A DNA stretch of 28,371 nucleotides, from the NCBI GenBank assembly GCA_040389005.1, contig JAZKAS010000001.1, positions 1-28,371 on the forward strand, in the 5' to 3' direction. The position numbers and the translations under genes were made by a program. The DNA comes from JAGOUN01 sp040389005 (GTDB taxonomy: Bacteria; Pseudomonadota; Gammaproteobacteria; JAGOUN01). The stretch's first letter is position 1. Every line of letters begins with the position of its first letter. Below are positions 17,540-25,641 of the stretch, one piece after another. The notes under the pieces are model-generated. The model had not been told where the DNA came from and did not search any database. It saw only the letters and a list, made by a program, of their open reading frames with translations.

Positions 17540-18548
17540 GAGATTTATCCTCTTCTTTGTCGGTATCTTTTAATTCTTGCAGCCATTCTGTTTTTACCGG
17601 TACCGCATGATTTTTATCGAAACAAGCAATATGAAATATGCCTGCGCCTTCATGAATTAAAGGTGAATCGCTGCGTCCAATAATGATGCCTGCAATAGGC
17701 GAAATAATTTTATAATCTTCTGCATCCGCGGGATGAATGATAATGGCCAATACATCGCCTTTTTCAACATGATCGCCCAAAGTTTTTTTTGCAAGAAAAA
17801 TACCACCGTATTGAGAGCGCACCCAATAACTGGAATTGGCTATCAGAGATGCTTTTCTCTCCATAAACGCATGAATGATCGCAGGTAATTTTTTTAGATG
17901 TTGCATCATACTAATATGCGGTAACATTTTTAGATGTTGCATCACACCAATAATGCCGGCAACACCTATGTGAATACAATCTTCATCAAAGCGCGAAGCT
18001 TCACCTGCTTCATAAAGTAAATAAGGGATATTGTGTTGTTTTGCATATTCTCTAAAAGAACCTACACGTTGTGGCGCAGGCACAATAACCGGTGCACCAA
18101 ATGCTTCAGCTAATTTCAATAATTCTTGATCATCCACATCAATACGAATTTGTGGATAGTTCGTACGCTTCAATGATCCCGTATGCAAATCAATCACATG
18201 CGTGGCTTTAGAAAAAATAGTTTGCGTTAATACACGTGCAAATCGACTCGCAAGAGATCCTTTTTCAGACCCGGGAAATGAGCGATTCAAATCACGTCGA
18301 TCCGGTAAATAGCGATCTTGAAATAAAAATCCATAAATATTCACGACAGGTACCGCAATGACCGTTCCTGCTAAAGCATGCGTGCCGGAGCCTGACGCTT
18401 TTAACAAACGATGAATAATTTCAACGCCATTCACTTCATCGCCATGAATCGCAGNNNNNNNNNNGGGTGTAAAATTATAAAGTTTGGGCACCGGCAAATG
18501 AATGACCGCATGCTCACCCGGTTTAACTTCTTGATCAAAAATTTTCAT
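17520..18548 (-). CDS. Succinylglutamate desuccinylase/aspartoacylase family zinc hydrolase
   Basis: Start chosen at the ATG at 18548 (MKIFDQEVKPGEH), 22 bases after the rimK stop with GGGGA just ahead; a longer frame to 18632 runs into rimK. A scaffold gap (18455-18464) falls just before the first zinc motif. Visible motifs are AIHGDEVNG (His and Glu zinc ligands), RDLNRSFPG and DLHTGS (His ligand), then a C-terminal beta domain GDHVEKGDVLAII typical of the AstE/AspA group. Members cleave amide bonds of acylated amino acids. Its place between rimK and rimB suggests a role with glutamyl-modified protein or peptides rather than arginine breakdown; this is inference. A 36-base tandem repeat adds 12 residues in the middle. 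Confidence 0.9.
   Translation of the reverse strand: MKIFDQEVKPGEHAVIHLPVPKLYNFTPXXXXAIHGDEVNGVEIIHRLLKASGSGTHALAGTVIAVPVVNIYGFLFQDRYLPDRRDLNRSFPGSEKGSLASRFARVLTQTIFSKATHVIDLHTGSLKRTNYPQIRIDVDDQELLKLAEAFGAPVIVPAPQRVGSFREYAKQHNIPYLLYEAGEASRFDEDCIHIGVAGIIGVMQHLKMLPHISMMQHLKKLPAIIHAFMERKASLIANSSYWVRSQYGGIFLAKKTLGDHVEKGDVLAIIIHPADAEDYKIISPIAGIIIGRSDSPLIHEGAGIFHIACFDKNHAVPVKTEWLQELKDTDKEEDKSLETQLE
17884..17955. repeat. Two-copy 36-base in-frame tandem repeat
   Basis: Two neighbouring 36-base copies (17884-17919 and 17920-17955) share GGTAA, the block TTTTTAGATGTTGCATCA and a similar tail, with a few substitutions. In the protein this gives MQHLKMLPHI followed by MQHLKKLPAI. The unit is a multiple of three, so the frame is kept. 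It is a local duplication inside the aspartoacylase-like gene. Confidence 0.85.
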
Positions 18549-18570
18549 ACATCCCCTATCCGTGTAATTA

Positions 18571-19476
18571 TCAGCCCTGATAACGACTATTAGGGCCAAT
18601 TGGTTTTGCTTTCTTTTCAATATAACGCACAATCATCGAGGCAATATCTTTGCCTGTCGCCGCTTCAATACCTTCAAGCCCCGGTGAAGAATTAACTTCT
18701 AATACCAATGGCCCACGATTCGATCGCAAAATATCCACACCTGCCATTTTTAATCCCATAATTTTGGCGGCTTTTATTGCAATGTCACGCTCTTCAGCCG
18801 TAATTTTAATCGCTTTCGCTGCACCACCGCGATGAATATTCGCACGAAACTCGCCGGGCTCTGCTTGACGCTTCATCGCCGCTACGACTTTTTCACCAAC
18901 GACAAAACAACGAATATCTTCACCTTTCGATTCTTTGATAAATTCTTGAATAATAATATTCGCATTCAATCCGGCAAGCGTTTGCACCACACTCTCCGCT
19001 GCTTTCGGCGTTTCCGCGAGTACCACACCAATACCCTGAGTACCCTCTAATAATTTAATAATCAGCGGCGTGCCGCCTACTACATCAATCAAATCGTGGA
19101 TATGATCCGCAGACGGTGCAAATCCGGTGATCGGCATATCTACGCCTTTCATGGCCAACAATTGTTGCGCGCGCAATTTGTCACGCGAACGAGTAATGGC
19201 GAGCGAAGAATTAATTGAATAAACCCCCATCGTTTCAAACTGACGTACAATCGCCGCGCCATAAAACGTCCGCTTTGCGCCAATTCGCGGGATAATCGCG
19301 TCAAAATGACTCGCTTCCTGGCCTTGATAATAAATTGAAGGGTTGCTAGAGGTAATGTTCATGTAACATTTTTGATAATCAATAATAGAAACATTATGAC
19401 CACGCGCAAGCGCAGCTTCTTTCAATCGTTTAGTGGAATAAATGGATTCGCGTTGAGATAAAATAGCTAACTTCAA
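18571..19476 (-). CDS. rimK: RimK, ATP-grasp protein S6 glutamate ligase
   Basis: A 301-residue protein, the normal RimK length. It adds glutamate to the C-terminus of ribosomal protein S6 (known for Escherichia coli RimK). The N-terminus KLAILSQRESIYSTKRL, the ATP-grasp lid LIIKLLEGTQGIGVVLAE (about residues 137-154), EGEDIR-type core (KGEDIRCFVVG) and the metal-binding end VLEVNSSPGLEGIE are all present. The start is a TTG at 19476; no ATG upstream fits and family proteins begin at this point (MKLAIL). It leads a three-gene minus-strand operon with the aspartoacylase-like hydrolase and the RimB-like protein. Confidence 0.95.
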   Translation of the reverse strand: MKLAILSQRESIYSTKRLKEAALARGHNVSIIDYQKCYMNITSSNPSIYYQGQEASHFDAIIPRIGAKRTFYGAAIVRQFETMGVYSINSSLAITRSRDKLRAQQLLAMKGVDMPITGFAPSADHIHDLIDVVGGTPLIIKLLEGTQGIGVVLAETPKAAESVVQTLAGLNANIIIQEFIKESKGEDIRCFVVGEKVVAAMKRQAEPGEFRANIHRGGAAKAIKITAEERDIAIKAAKIMGLKMAGVDILRSNRGPLVLEVNSSPGLEGIEAATGKDIASMIVRYIEKKAKPIGPNSRYQG

Positions 19477-19539
19477 TGTTTACTCGCTTGTTTTTATGTG
19501 TTGTCACACTTTATCTGATATTGATGGCAACATCTAGCA

Positions 19540-19568
19540 TTGATAGTTGCGTCGATTTAGGGTAGATT
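19540..19568 (+). promoter_or_regulatory. Promoter of tRNA-Ser
   Basis: TTGATA at 19540 and TAGATT at 19563 are 17 bases apart and are followed by a GC-rich discriminator (GCCCCTCCCC), the usual mark of growth-rate-controlled stable RNA promoters. The expected transcript start is only a few bases before the mature tRNA. Confidence 0.6.
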
Positions 19569-19578
19569 GCCCCTCCCC

Positions 19579-19668
19579 GGAGAGATGGCCGAGTGGTTTA
19601 AGGCGCACCCCTGGAAAGGGTGTATACGTGAAAGCGTATCGAGGGTTCGAATCCCTCTTTCTCCGCCA
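19579..19668 (+). tRNA. tRNA-Ser (anticodon GGA), CCA encoded
   Basis: A 90-base gene. The acceptor stem pairs GGAGAGA with TTTCTCC, with discriminator G and an encoded CCA. The D arm carries the TGGCCGAGTGGTTTAAGGC form usual for serine. The anticodon stem pairs CACCC with GGGTG around loop CTGGAAA, anticodon GGA at 19613-19615. The long variable arm (TATACG / CGTATC) is typical of class II tRNA, and the T arm is GAGGGTTCGAATCCCTC. It reads UCC and UCU codons. Confidence 0.98.
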
Positions 19669-19687
19669 CGTTTTAATGGGAGGACAA

Positions 19688-19860
19688 ATGAGTTTTATAA
19701 ATTCTGTCACGCCCGAAATTATTAAATTTTTAGCTCATTGCTGCTTATCGTAATTGGTATTGTCATCACTCAATTTTTTCAAAAGAAACCACAGTTAATC
19801 GTTTTTAGGAACGAATCATGGCTTACCCAAAACACTCCCTTCATGATTACTGTACAATAA
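19688..19860 (+). pseudogene. Small single-pass membrane protein, frameshifted
   Basis: A strong ribosome site (GGGAGGACAA) precedes the ATG at 19688. The frame reads MSFINSVTPEIIKFLAH and then stops at 22 codons; one base over, the reading continues LLIVIGIVITQFFQKKPQL and runs to the TAA at 19858. One added T near 19738 would give a single protein of about 57 residues with an N-terminal membrane helix and a short basic cytoplasmic part. The smooth join and strong ribosome site argue that this was a real gene. I cannot name the family. Confidence 0.5.
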
Positions 19861-19865
19861 TCATG
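19842..19865. repeat. Short perfect inverted repeat (8-base stem)
   Basis: CATGATTA and TAATCATG enclose the 8-base CTGTACAA at the end of the frameshifted small gene. No T run follows, so it is a poor Rho-independent terminator; it may be chance or a weak operator. Confidence 0.3.
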
Positions 19866-19920
19866 GGTGAGAATTCAAATAAAAACAAGCTTCATTTTAA
19901 GCACTACATAATAAAATTTT

Positions 19921-19929
19921 TGCTACTAT
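19921..19929 (+). promoter_or_regulatory. Possible extended -10 promoter for the large unknown gene
   Basis: TGCTACTAT, an extended -10 form, lies 30 bases before the ATG at 19959. There is no convincing -35. It is the same type of element as TGCTAAAAT and TGCTATAAT elsewhere in the window. Confidence 0.35.
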
Positions 19930-19958
19930 ATCGTTAAAATTAAAAAGCGGAAAAGTTT

Positions 19959-22120
19959 ATGATCGATGCAATAGAAAGTGGAATGTTTGGCGTCTTATCT
20001 TTGCATGATGATCTCCATTTAGATTTTCCAGAAGAAGAAAAATGGCCAAAAGACTTTAGTAAAAGTTTTACAATAAAGCGTGGCTTCTTGGGCGCGATGG
20101 ACTGTTACTATATTGTGCCCGCATTTTTAGAAAACCTTGCGTTTAATTGGAAAAATCAGCACTTTGATAGAGCAACAGAAGTTCATATTACGTGCCCTTT
20201 TCGGCGGTCTAAAAATGAAGACATATTTGAAGGCAGAGTGTTATCAACGCTACATTATACGATTAAATATGATTCTTGGTCTTTTCGTTTATATTTTGAT
20301 GCTAAAGGAGTTTTACGCTTTACTACAGCTTATAATATCGATGGTTCCTATCCCCTTGATCAAAAAGATCGTATTGAACTTCATAAAGCGTTTCAGCCTC
20401 ATCTTAAATTTTTAAGAGAACTGTTTGAGCAAAAAGCAATTTTTTTGAGCAAGCAAAATGATAAACTTATTAAGATGCTATCCGAGCTATCCGAATTGCC
20501 TCACTCCAGCAGCAATGATGAAAAAATAGAAAACATAAAAAAAATATTAGAAATTCAATACAAATGTACTGATGGATTAACAGAAGAAAAAATTAAAGAG
20601 TATAACATAACAAAAAAAAGATTCGTAAAATTTCTGGAAGACATTTCTCATACTGAAAAAAATACCCCAAAGCTTCCACTTGTTCAACCTTCTGTTAACG
20701 TATTAACTGCGCCAGTTGTTACAAACAAAAAAGCAAAGCCATACTCTGGCAACGATAAACTAAGCAAGAAAAAAATGCCGTTTCAATATTCAGGAACTCA
20801 AGCATCGTCAAGAGATAAGTTGGCCGAAGAATTTCAAGAAAATTTTGATATACCATCATTAGAAAATATTAAAAACATGCTAGATGCACATTGGGGAAAA
20901 ATTGATATTGCAAAACAATATAAAATTTTTCTCGAAAAAATCACTAACACTGTTAACGATATAAGTGTCTCTGAGAAGCAACAAAAAAAAATTGAAATTC
21001 TTTATTATCTTCAACGACAATACCCTTATCTTCAATCCATTGTTTTTGCTTTTAACAAAGAAAGTAATTTTTATTGCTCTATATGGCATGCTAAATGTAA
21101 AGTGCTAGCATGGTTTTTTCTGCACAATCAACTTGAGTTATATTATTGTTTTATCAATTTAGGCCTCGATCCTTGGCTAGAAACAGTTAATTACAAGATA
21201 AGATATGCGAGTAAAAATGGTTTCGCTATTTGGAAACCACTAAGTGAAGAGGAATATGATCGTATCAATCCGGAGATTAAAGAGGCTGAACTTATATCAT
21301 CCTTAACTCGTGATCTTGGCAAATCACTCAACAAAAATGAAGCCTGTTTTCAACTTACAAAAACAGGCAAAATACGCTATAAATCAATACTGACTGATGG
21401 AAAATGGTGTGATTTTTTTTGCACATTACCACCGCCGCAGATGGAATCTTTTAAGAGTAATGTTACCCAGTGCATTAAAACAGGAGATTTTTCGTTACTA
21501 CAATCCGAAAACAAAAATGTGATTTTAAAACAATTATACAGTGAAGGTAGTCTTCATCAGGCATATAAACAATATAATGCCGATCTTCTTATTGATTATA
21601 TTTGCAAACATTCCGATTTAATTAGCACAGAGATAATTCATTCCGTGCATACTGCACTGCCACCNNNNNNNNNNNNNNNNNNNNNNNNNNNNNNNNNNNN
21701 NNNNNNNNGAAATTGGGCATGAGTCAAATGAATATTATAGGTTTTCTTAGAGTGTTTACGGAAAATTTTGATTATAATCAAGCACTGATGATCACCATTG
21801 AAAATAGAGAACGGACTAAGTTCAATCCATTTTTTCTCGATTGCACCCAAAGAGTGGATAAAATAAATGAAGTTATGAATATACTTGCCAGAACTAGTCT
21901 ATCGATATATAACAATATGCTTCCTTTAATAAGCGTTTACCTTATTATATTGTCTGCGCATATAGTCACACCTCGATTTTCGCATAAAAATGTCATGACT
22001 TTCGGCGCTGTTGCTTTAAGCACTGGCTTTTTCGCGGGATTTTTTTCTTCTTTTGAAAAAAGTAAGGCTGATAAAAAAACAAGTACCAATTTTTCACATG
22101 TCGGCTGCGCCCCTAAATAA
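19959..22120 (+). CDS. Large protein of unknown function with C-terminal membrane hairpin (interrupted by scaffold gap)
   Basis: I do not recognise this protein. Before the gap (N run 21665-21708) it runs about 568 residues: an N-terminal mixed region (about 1-150) with aromatic beta-like stretches, a charged helical part (about 150-240), a Lys/Ser/Pro-rich linker (about 240-280), and a helical domain with a clustered aromatic/Cys stretch near FYCSIWHAKCKVLAWFF. After the gap an open frame from 21709 to the TAA at 22118 ends with two hydrophobic helices (MLPLISVYLIILSAHIV and VMTFGAVALSTGFFAGFF) and a Lys/Ser tail. The frames differ, but the gap length is unknown, so one gene is the simplest reading. 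GCGGAAAAG precedes the ATG. The soluble body plus terminal membrane hairpin is common among secreted effectors of intracellular gammaproteobacteria, but this is inference only. Confidence 0.65.
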
Positions 22121-22333
22121 ACTGATTATTGGGATAGAAATGCTATAAAAGCTTATGAAGAAGTTCAGAGAATCATCTCAGGGAACTTTTTCAGGGCATT
22201 ACGTGGCAACCCCAAATATGAACTTAAGCAAATGAGGGCAAACTTCGATAAGGCGGACTCTTTCTCCGCCAATAGTTTTCTTAAATCATCGCAACGCAAG
22301 AGTTGCCAAACGCTTTCCCAACGCAAAACATAG
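22121..22333 (+). other. Open in-frame extension after the stop of the large unknown gene
   Basis: Directly after TAA at 22118 the same frame stays open for 70 codons to TAG at 22331 and reads like protein (DYWDRNAIKAYEEVQ, RALRGNPKYELKQMR). The last 48 bases overlap the 3' end of wrbA on the other strand. It may be a former C-terminus cut off by a nonsense change, or chance. No independent start with a ribosome site was found. Confidence 0.25.
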
Positions 22334-22870
22334 TTTTTCTTCTTCTTTGCTAATAGGATTTTTACTTTCGCTACCGGCGACATGCGTCGGGCCATAAGGC
22401 GTTCCGCCTGTTTGCGTCGTTAATAATGCTGCTTCAGAATAAGGTGTGCCAATGATCATCATACCGTGATGCAACAAAGGCAGCATCATAGTGAGAAGCG
22501 TGGCTTCTTGTCCGCCATGTAATGAAGAAGTGGAACTAAAAACGCCTGCGGGTTTATCAATTAAATCGCCGGATAACCACAAGCTCGATGTACTATCAAT
22601 AAAATATTTCATCGCTGCGGCCATGTTGCCAAAACGTGTTGGGCTACCTAACGCAAGACCCGCACAATTTTTTAAGTCATCAAGCGTCGCGTAAATCGCT
22701 CCATTTTCAGGAATATTCGCTTCTGTTGCTTCAGTTGTTGCGGAGACAGCCGGAACAGTACGAATTTTTGCGCTCATGCCTGCAACGGATTCAACGCCTC
22801 TGGCGATAATATTTGCCATCGAAGCAGTGGCGCCATAACGGCTGTAATAAAGCACCAAAATATAAGGCAT
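22286..22870 (-). CDS. wrbA: WrbA-type NAD(P)H:quinone oxidoreductase (flavodoxin-like)
   Basis: A 194-residue protein of normal WrbA length. The N-terminal YILVLYYSRYGATASMA is the FMN phosphate-binding loop; GSPTRFGNMAAAMKYFID and FSSTSSLHGGQEATLL are the characteristic WrbA flavin-contact segments, and GTPYSEAAL with GGTPYGPTHVAG completes the active site. It is a cytosolic tetrameric flavoprotein that reduces quinones by two electrons (family knowledge). AAGGAGAGAA precedes the ATG, only a few bases after the T run of the typA terminator, so expression probably depends on readthrough. Confidence 0.96.
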   Translation of the reverse strand: MPYILVLYYSRYGATASMANIIARGVESVAGMSAKIRTVPAVSATTEATEANIPENGAIYATLDDLKNCAGLALGSPTRFGNMAAAMKYFIDSTSSLWLSGDLIDKPAGVFSSTSSLHGGQEATLLTMMLPLLHHGMMIIGTPYSEAALLTTQTGGTPYGPTHVAGSESKNPISKEEEKLCFALGKRLATLALR

Positions 22871-22882
22871 CTTTCTCTCCTT

Positions 22883-22910
22883 AAAAAAAAGGCGGGTACA
22901 TGACCCGCCC
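22883..22910 (-). terminator. Rho-independent terminator of typA
   Basis: On the minus strand GGCGGGT and ACCCGCC form a GC-rich hairpin with a short CATGT loop, followed by eight T. It lies directly after the typA stop and directly before the wrbA ribosome site. Confidence 0.9.
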
Positions 22911-22916
22911 AGATAA

Positions 22917-24758
22917 TTATTTACCGCCGCGTTTACGTTCGTGTTCTTTCAAGAATTTTTTACGAATACGAATATTACTCGGGGTGATTTCAACGAGTTC
23001 ATCGTCTTCAATAAACTCCAACGCTTGTTCCAATGACAATTTAATGTAAGGTACTAAAACGATATGTTCATCCGAACCAGAAGCACGCATGTTTGTTAAT
23101 TGTTTTTCCTTACACACGTTAACAATCAGATCATTATCACGCGAATGTTTACCAACAATCATACCTTCATACACTTCTGTTTGTGGTCCAATAATCAGCT
23201 TGCCACGTTCTTGAGTTCCCCACAACGCATAAGCTGCGGCTTTACCGGCTTGATTAGAAATCAAGACGCCATTTAATCGCGAACCAATATTTTGTTTGTT
23301 GTAAGGACCATAATGATCAAATACATGATGCATGATTCCAGAGCCTGATGTCAGCGTCATAAACTCAGTGCGAAAGCCAATGAGTCCGCGTGTCGGCACG
23401 ACATAATCTAATCGTATGCGGCCTTTACCGTCAGAGATCATATTTTTCAATTCGCCGCGACGTGAACCCAACTGCTCCATAATCGAGCCTTGATGTTCAT
23501 CTTCGACGTCAATCATCACTTGTTCGTACGGTTCTTGCATTTCACCATCGACTTCTTTCAAAATCACTTCTGGGCGTGACACGGCAAGTTCAAAACCTTC
23601 ACGACGCATGGTTTCAATTAAAATAGACAAATGTAATTCACCACGTCCTGAAACTTTAAATTTATCTGCTTCGTTCATTTGCGTAACGCGTAAAGCAACG
23701 TTGTGTAATAACTCGCGCTCTAAACGTTCGCCAATTTGTCGGCTCGTTAAGAATTTACCTTCTTTGCCTGCAAACGGCGATGAATTTACTTGGAAGGTCA
23801 TCGTCACTGTCGGCTCATCCACGGTTAAAGGTGGTAACGCTTCGACATTTTGCGGATCACATAACGTATCTGAAATATGAATGCCTTCAACCCCAGTGAT
23901 AGCAATAATATCACCGGCTTGAGCATTATCGGCTTCTACGCGAGACAAACCAATATGATGGAATATTTGCAAAATACGGCCATTACGTTTGACGCCTTCA
24001 GTATCAATCGCTGTAATTTGTGTATTACGTGAAATTCGACCGCGAGTGACGCGACCAATCCCAATGGTTCCCACATAACTTGAGTAATCTAAAGAAGAAA
24101 TCTGCATTTGGAAAGGACCCTCTGCCGATACTTGTGGATGACGCACATGTTCTACGATCGCCTCAAAAAGCGGATTCATGTTTTCAGCGGGATCAGAAAG
24201 ATTCTTTTTTGCGTATCCGCCAATCGCTGAGGTATAAACTACAGGGAAATCTAGTTGTTCATCGGTTGCACCTAGACGATCGAATAGATCAAACATTTGA
24301 TCCATCACCCAATCTGGACGTGCACCTTCACGGTCAATTTTATTGATGACAACAATCGGGCAAAGACCTTGTTGGAAGGCTTTTTGCGTTACAAAACGTG
24401 TTTGTGGCATCGGGCCATCGACAGCATCTACTAACAATAAAACAGAATCCACCATGGAAAGTACGCGCTCTACTTCGCCACCGAAGTCCGCATGTCCTGG
24501 CGTATCGACAATATTAATACGATAGCCATTCCAAATGAGCCCCGTGTTTTTTGCCAAAATGGTAATGCCGCGTTCTTGTTCAAGCACGTTAGAATCCATC
24601 GCGCGACCCGTATCTTGGCGCGTTGTCAACGTACCTGATTGTCTCAATAGACAATCCACTAAGGTTGTTTTGCCATGATCGACGTGAGCGATGATCGCGA
24701 TGTTACGTAAATTTTCAATCGCGTTAATGTCACGCGTAGTTGCAGTTACCATTGTCAT
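22917..24758 (-). CDS. typA: TypA/BipA ribosome-associated translational GTPase
   Basis: A 613-residue protein of standard length. GTPase motifs are G1 AHVDHGKTTL (about 21-30), G2 RGITI, G3 DTPGHADFGG and G4 NKID. The elongation-factor-like domains II, III and V follow, with GRGELHLSILIETMRREGFE, and the BipA-specific C-terminal domain ends with a basic tail (FLKEHERKRGGK). It acts on ribosome assembly and stress or cold adaptation (family knowledge). The ATG at 24758 is used; a second ATG two codons later is possible and neither has a strong ribosome site. It is transcribed away from the short interrupted gene. Confidence 0.98.
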   Translation of the reverse strand: MTMVTATTRDINAIENLRNIAIIAHVDHGKTTLVDCLLRQSGTLTTRQDTGRAMDSNVLEQERGITILAKNTGLIWNGYRINIVDTPGHADFGGEVERVLSMVDSVLLLVDAVDGPMPQTRFVTQKAFQQGLCPIVVINKIDREGARPDWVMDQMFDLFDRLGATDEQLDFPVVYTSAIGGYAKKNLSDPAENMNPLFEAIVEHVRHPQVSAEGPFQMQISSLDYSSYVGTIGIGRVTRGRISRNTQITAIDTEGVKRNGRILQIFHHIGLSRVEADNAQAGDIIAITGVEGIHISDTLCDPQNVEALPPLTVDEPTVTMTFQVNSSPFAGKEGKFLTSRQIGERLERELLHNVALRVTQMNEADKFKVSGRGELHLSILIETMRREGFELAVSRPEVILKEVDGEMQEPYEQVMIDVEDEHQGSIMEQLGSRRGELKNMISDGKGRIRLDYVVPTRGLIGFRTEFMTLTSGSGIMHHVFDHYGPYNKQNIGSRLNGVLISNQAGKAAAYALWGTQERGKLIIGPQTEVYEGMIVGKHSRDNDLIVNVCKEKQLTNMRASGSDEHIVLVPYIKLSLEQALEFIEDDELVEITPSNIRIRKKFLKEHERKRGGK

Positions 24759-24791
24759 AAGTATTAAAAGCCATTAAAAGTATAAGGGCAA

Positions 24792-24820
24792 ATCTTACCC
24801 AATTTTAGACACAAGCACAA
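24792..24820 (-). promoter_or_regulatory. Possible promoter of typA
   Basis: On the minus strand TTGTGC (24820-24815) and TAAGAT (24797-24792) are 17 bases apart, which would put the transcript start about 27 bases before the typA ATG. Both boxes are moderate matches. It lies close to the divergent plus-strand promoter. Confidence 0.4.
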
Positions 24821-24832
24821 TCATCTTTATTA

Positions 24833-24841
24833 TGCTATAAT
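24833..24841 (+). promoter_or_regulatory. Extended -10 promoter (perfect TATAAT) for the short interrupted gene
   Basis: TGCTATAAT is a full-consensus extended -10 box, 40 bases before the ATG at 24881. No clear -35 is seen, which extended -10 promoters can tolerate. Confidence 0.6.
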
Positions 24842-24880
24842 GGAGTACTCTATAAATAATAAAAAATAAGGAGCTTTAGT

Positions 24881-25096
24881 ATGCTTTCTAACAAAAAAAA
24901 ATCTGGTGGAATATTGGATCAACAGCTTTTGGATGAAGAAGTGGCATAACAACAGCCTGCTGTCGCGCCTACTGCTACACAAGCCAGTATAACGACACGT
25001 CTCGCCGCTTACGCTTTCAGCTTTATGCCGGCTAAACCAGAAGCGACCGCAACGAGTGCTTACAAGGCCCCTACGCCTGGAAGCAACGGTAAATAA
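24881..25096 (+). pseudogene. Short unknown gene with an in-frame stop (72 codons, stop at codon 23)
   Basis: AAGGAG seven bases before the ATG and a consensus -10 box upstream show a real expression signal. The frame reads MLSNKKKSGGILDQQLLDEEVA, a TAA at 24947, then QQPAVAPTATQASITTRLAAYAF and on to SYKAPTPGSNGK-like Ala/Pro/Thr-rich sequence ending at TAA 25094. The low-complexity tail is in phase with the start, so the TAA is likely a nonsense change (or base error) in a 71-residue protein. Otherwise the product is a 22-residue peptide. A hairpin follows 9 bases after the end. The role is unknown. Confidence 0.5.
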
Positions 25097-25105
25097 GTGA
25101 TTCCC

Positions 25106-25127
25106 GGAGCGATTTTTTAATCGCTCC
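25106..25127 (+). terminator. Hairpin after the short gene, possible terminator
   Basis: A perfect 9-base stem (GGAGCGATT / AATCGCTCC) with a TTTT loop lies 9 bases after the TAA of the short gene. The T run sits in the loop, not after the stem, so this is not a classical intrinsic terminator, but it may end or protect the short transcript. Confidence 0.5.
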
Positions 25128-25172
25128 TGATTTGCCCGAAAAATCTCTGTCGCATCTCATGTGATTAATCGG

Positions 25173-25178
25173 TACAAT
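25173..25178 (+). promoter_or_regulatory. Possible -10 box for rhodanese-grxC
   Basis: TACAAT lies 32 bases before the ATG at 25211, within a stretch after the hairpin of the preceding gene. No good -35 was found. Confidence 0.3.
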
Positions 25179-25210
25179 ACGCCCAATCTCCAAAATAAGC
25201 GTCGTTACCT

Positions 25211-25639
25211 ATGAACCAATATCTCGATTTCTTCATCGCTCACTGGGAATATTCCTTATTATTTATTGCTGCTTTTATTTGGGTTATCATCGCTCAAATC
25301 AACGATCGCAAAGCCAATCTTTGGGGCGTGCAACCTCAAAATGCCGTTGAACTCATCAATCGACAATCTGCTATCGTCTTTGATTTACGCGATGCGACTG
25401 CTTTCGCACAAGGCCATATCGTCGGCGCAAAGCGCGTTGATTTAAAATTAACCGATGACCCAAAAGCCATCTTAAAAATTACACCGCAAACCAACTGTTT
25501 GTTCGTCTGTGCGACAGGCCAAACCAGCAGTAAAGTCGTTAGCACTTTACGTGCGAAAGGATATGCCTCTACTTATACATTGAGTGGCGGTATCGCGAGT
25601 TGGGAAAAAGAAAATTTACCTCTGATAAAAGGAAAATAA
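25211..25639 (+). CDS. yibN: Membrane-anchored rhodanese-like protein (YibN type)
   Basis: A 142-residue protein. An N-terminal membrane helix (about 14-29, YSLLFIAAFIWVIIAQI) is followed by one rhodanese domain: VFDLRDATAFAQGHIVGA, then active-site Cys near residue 100 in CATGQTSSK, and SGGIASW at the end. The loop of six residues after the Cys is of sulfurtransferase type. In many gammaproteobacteria this gene stands before grxC and secB; here grxC follows 2 bases after the stop, so the two form an operon. The substrate is not known. Confidence 0.92.
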   Translation: MNQYLDFFIAHWEYSLLFIAAFIWVIIAQINDRKANLWGVQPQNAVELINRQSAIVFDLRDATAFAQGHIVGAKRVDLKLTDDPKAILKITPQTNCLFVCATGQTSSKVVSTLRAKGYASTYTLSGGIASWEKENLPLIKGK

Positions 25640-25641
25640 CG

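Noticed and set aside
19547..19753. Open frame of 68 codons across the tRNA
   Set aside because: It overlaps the whole tRNA-Ser gene and has no coding support; only its last 22 codons (from 19688) look real.
22165..22395. Minus-strand open frame of 76 codons overlapping the end of wrbA
   Set aside because: It is in another frame of wrbA and its downstream spacer, with a Lys-rich low-complexity product and no ribosome site.
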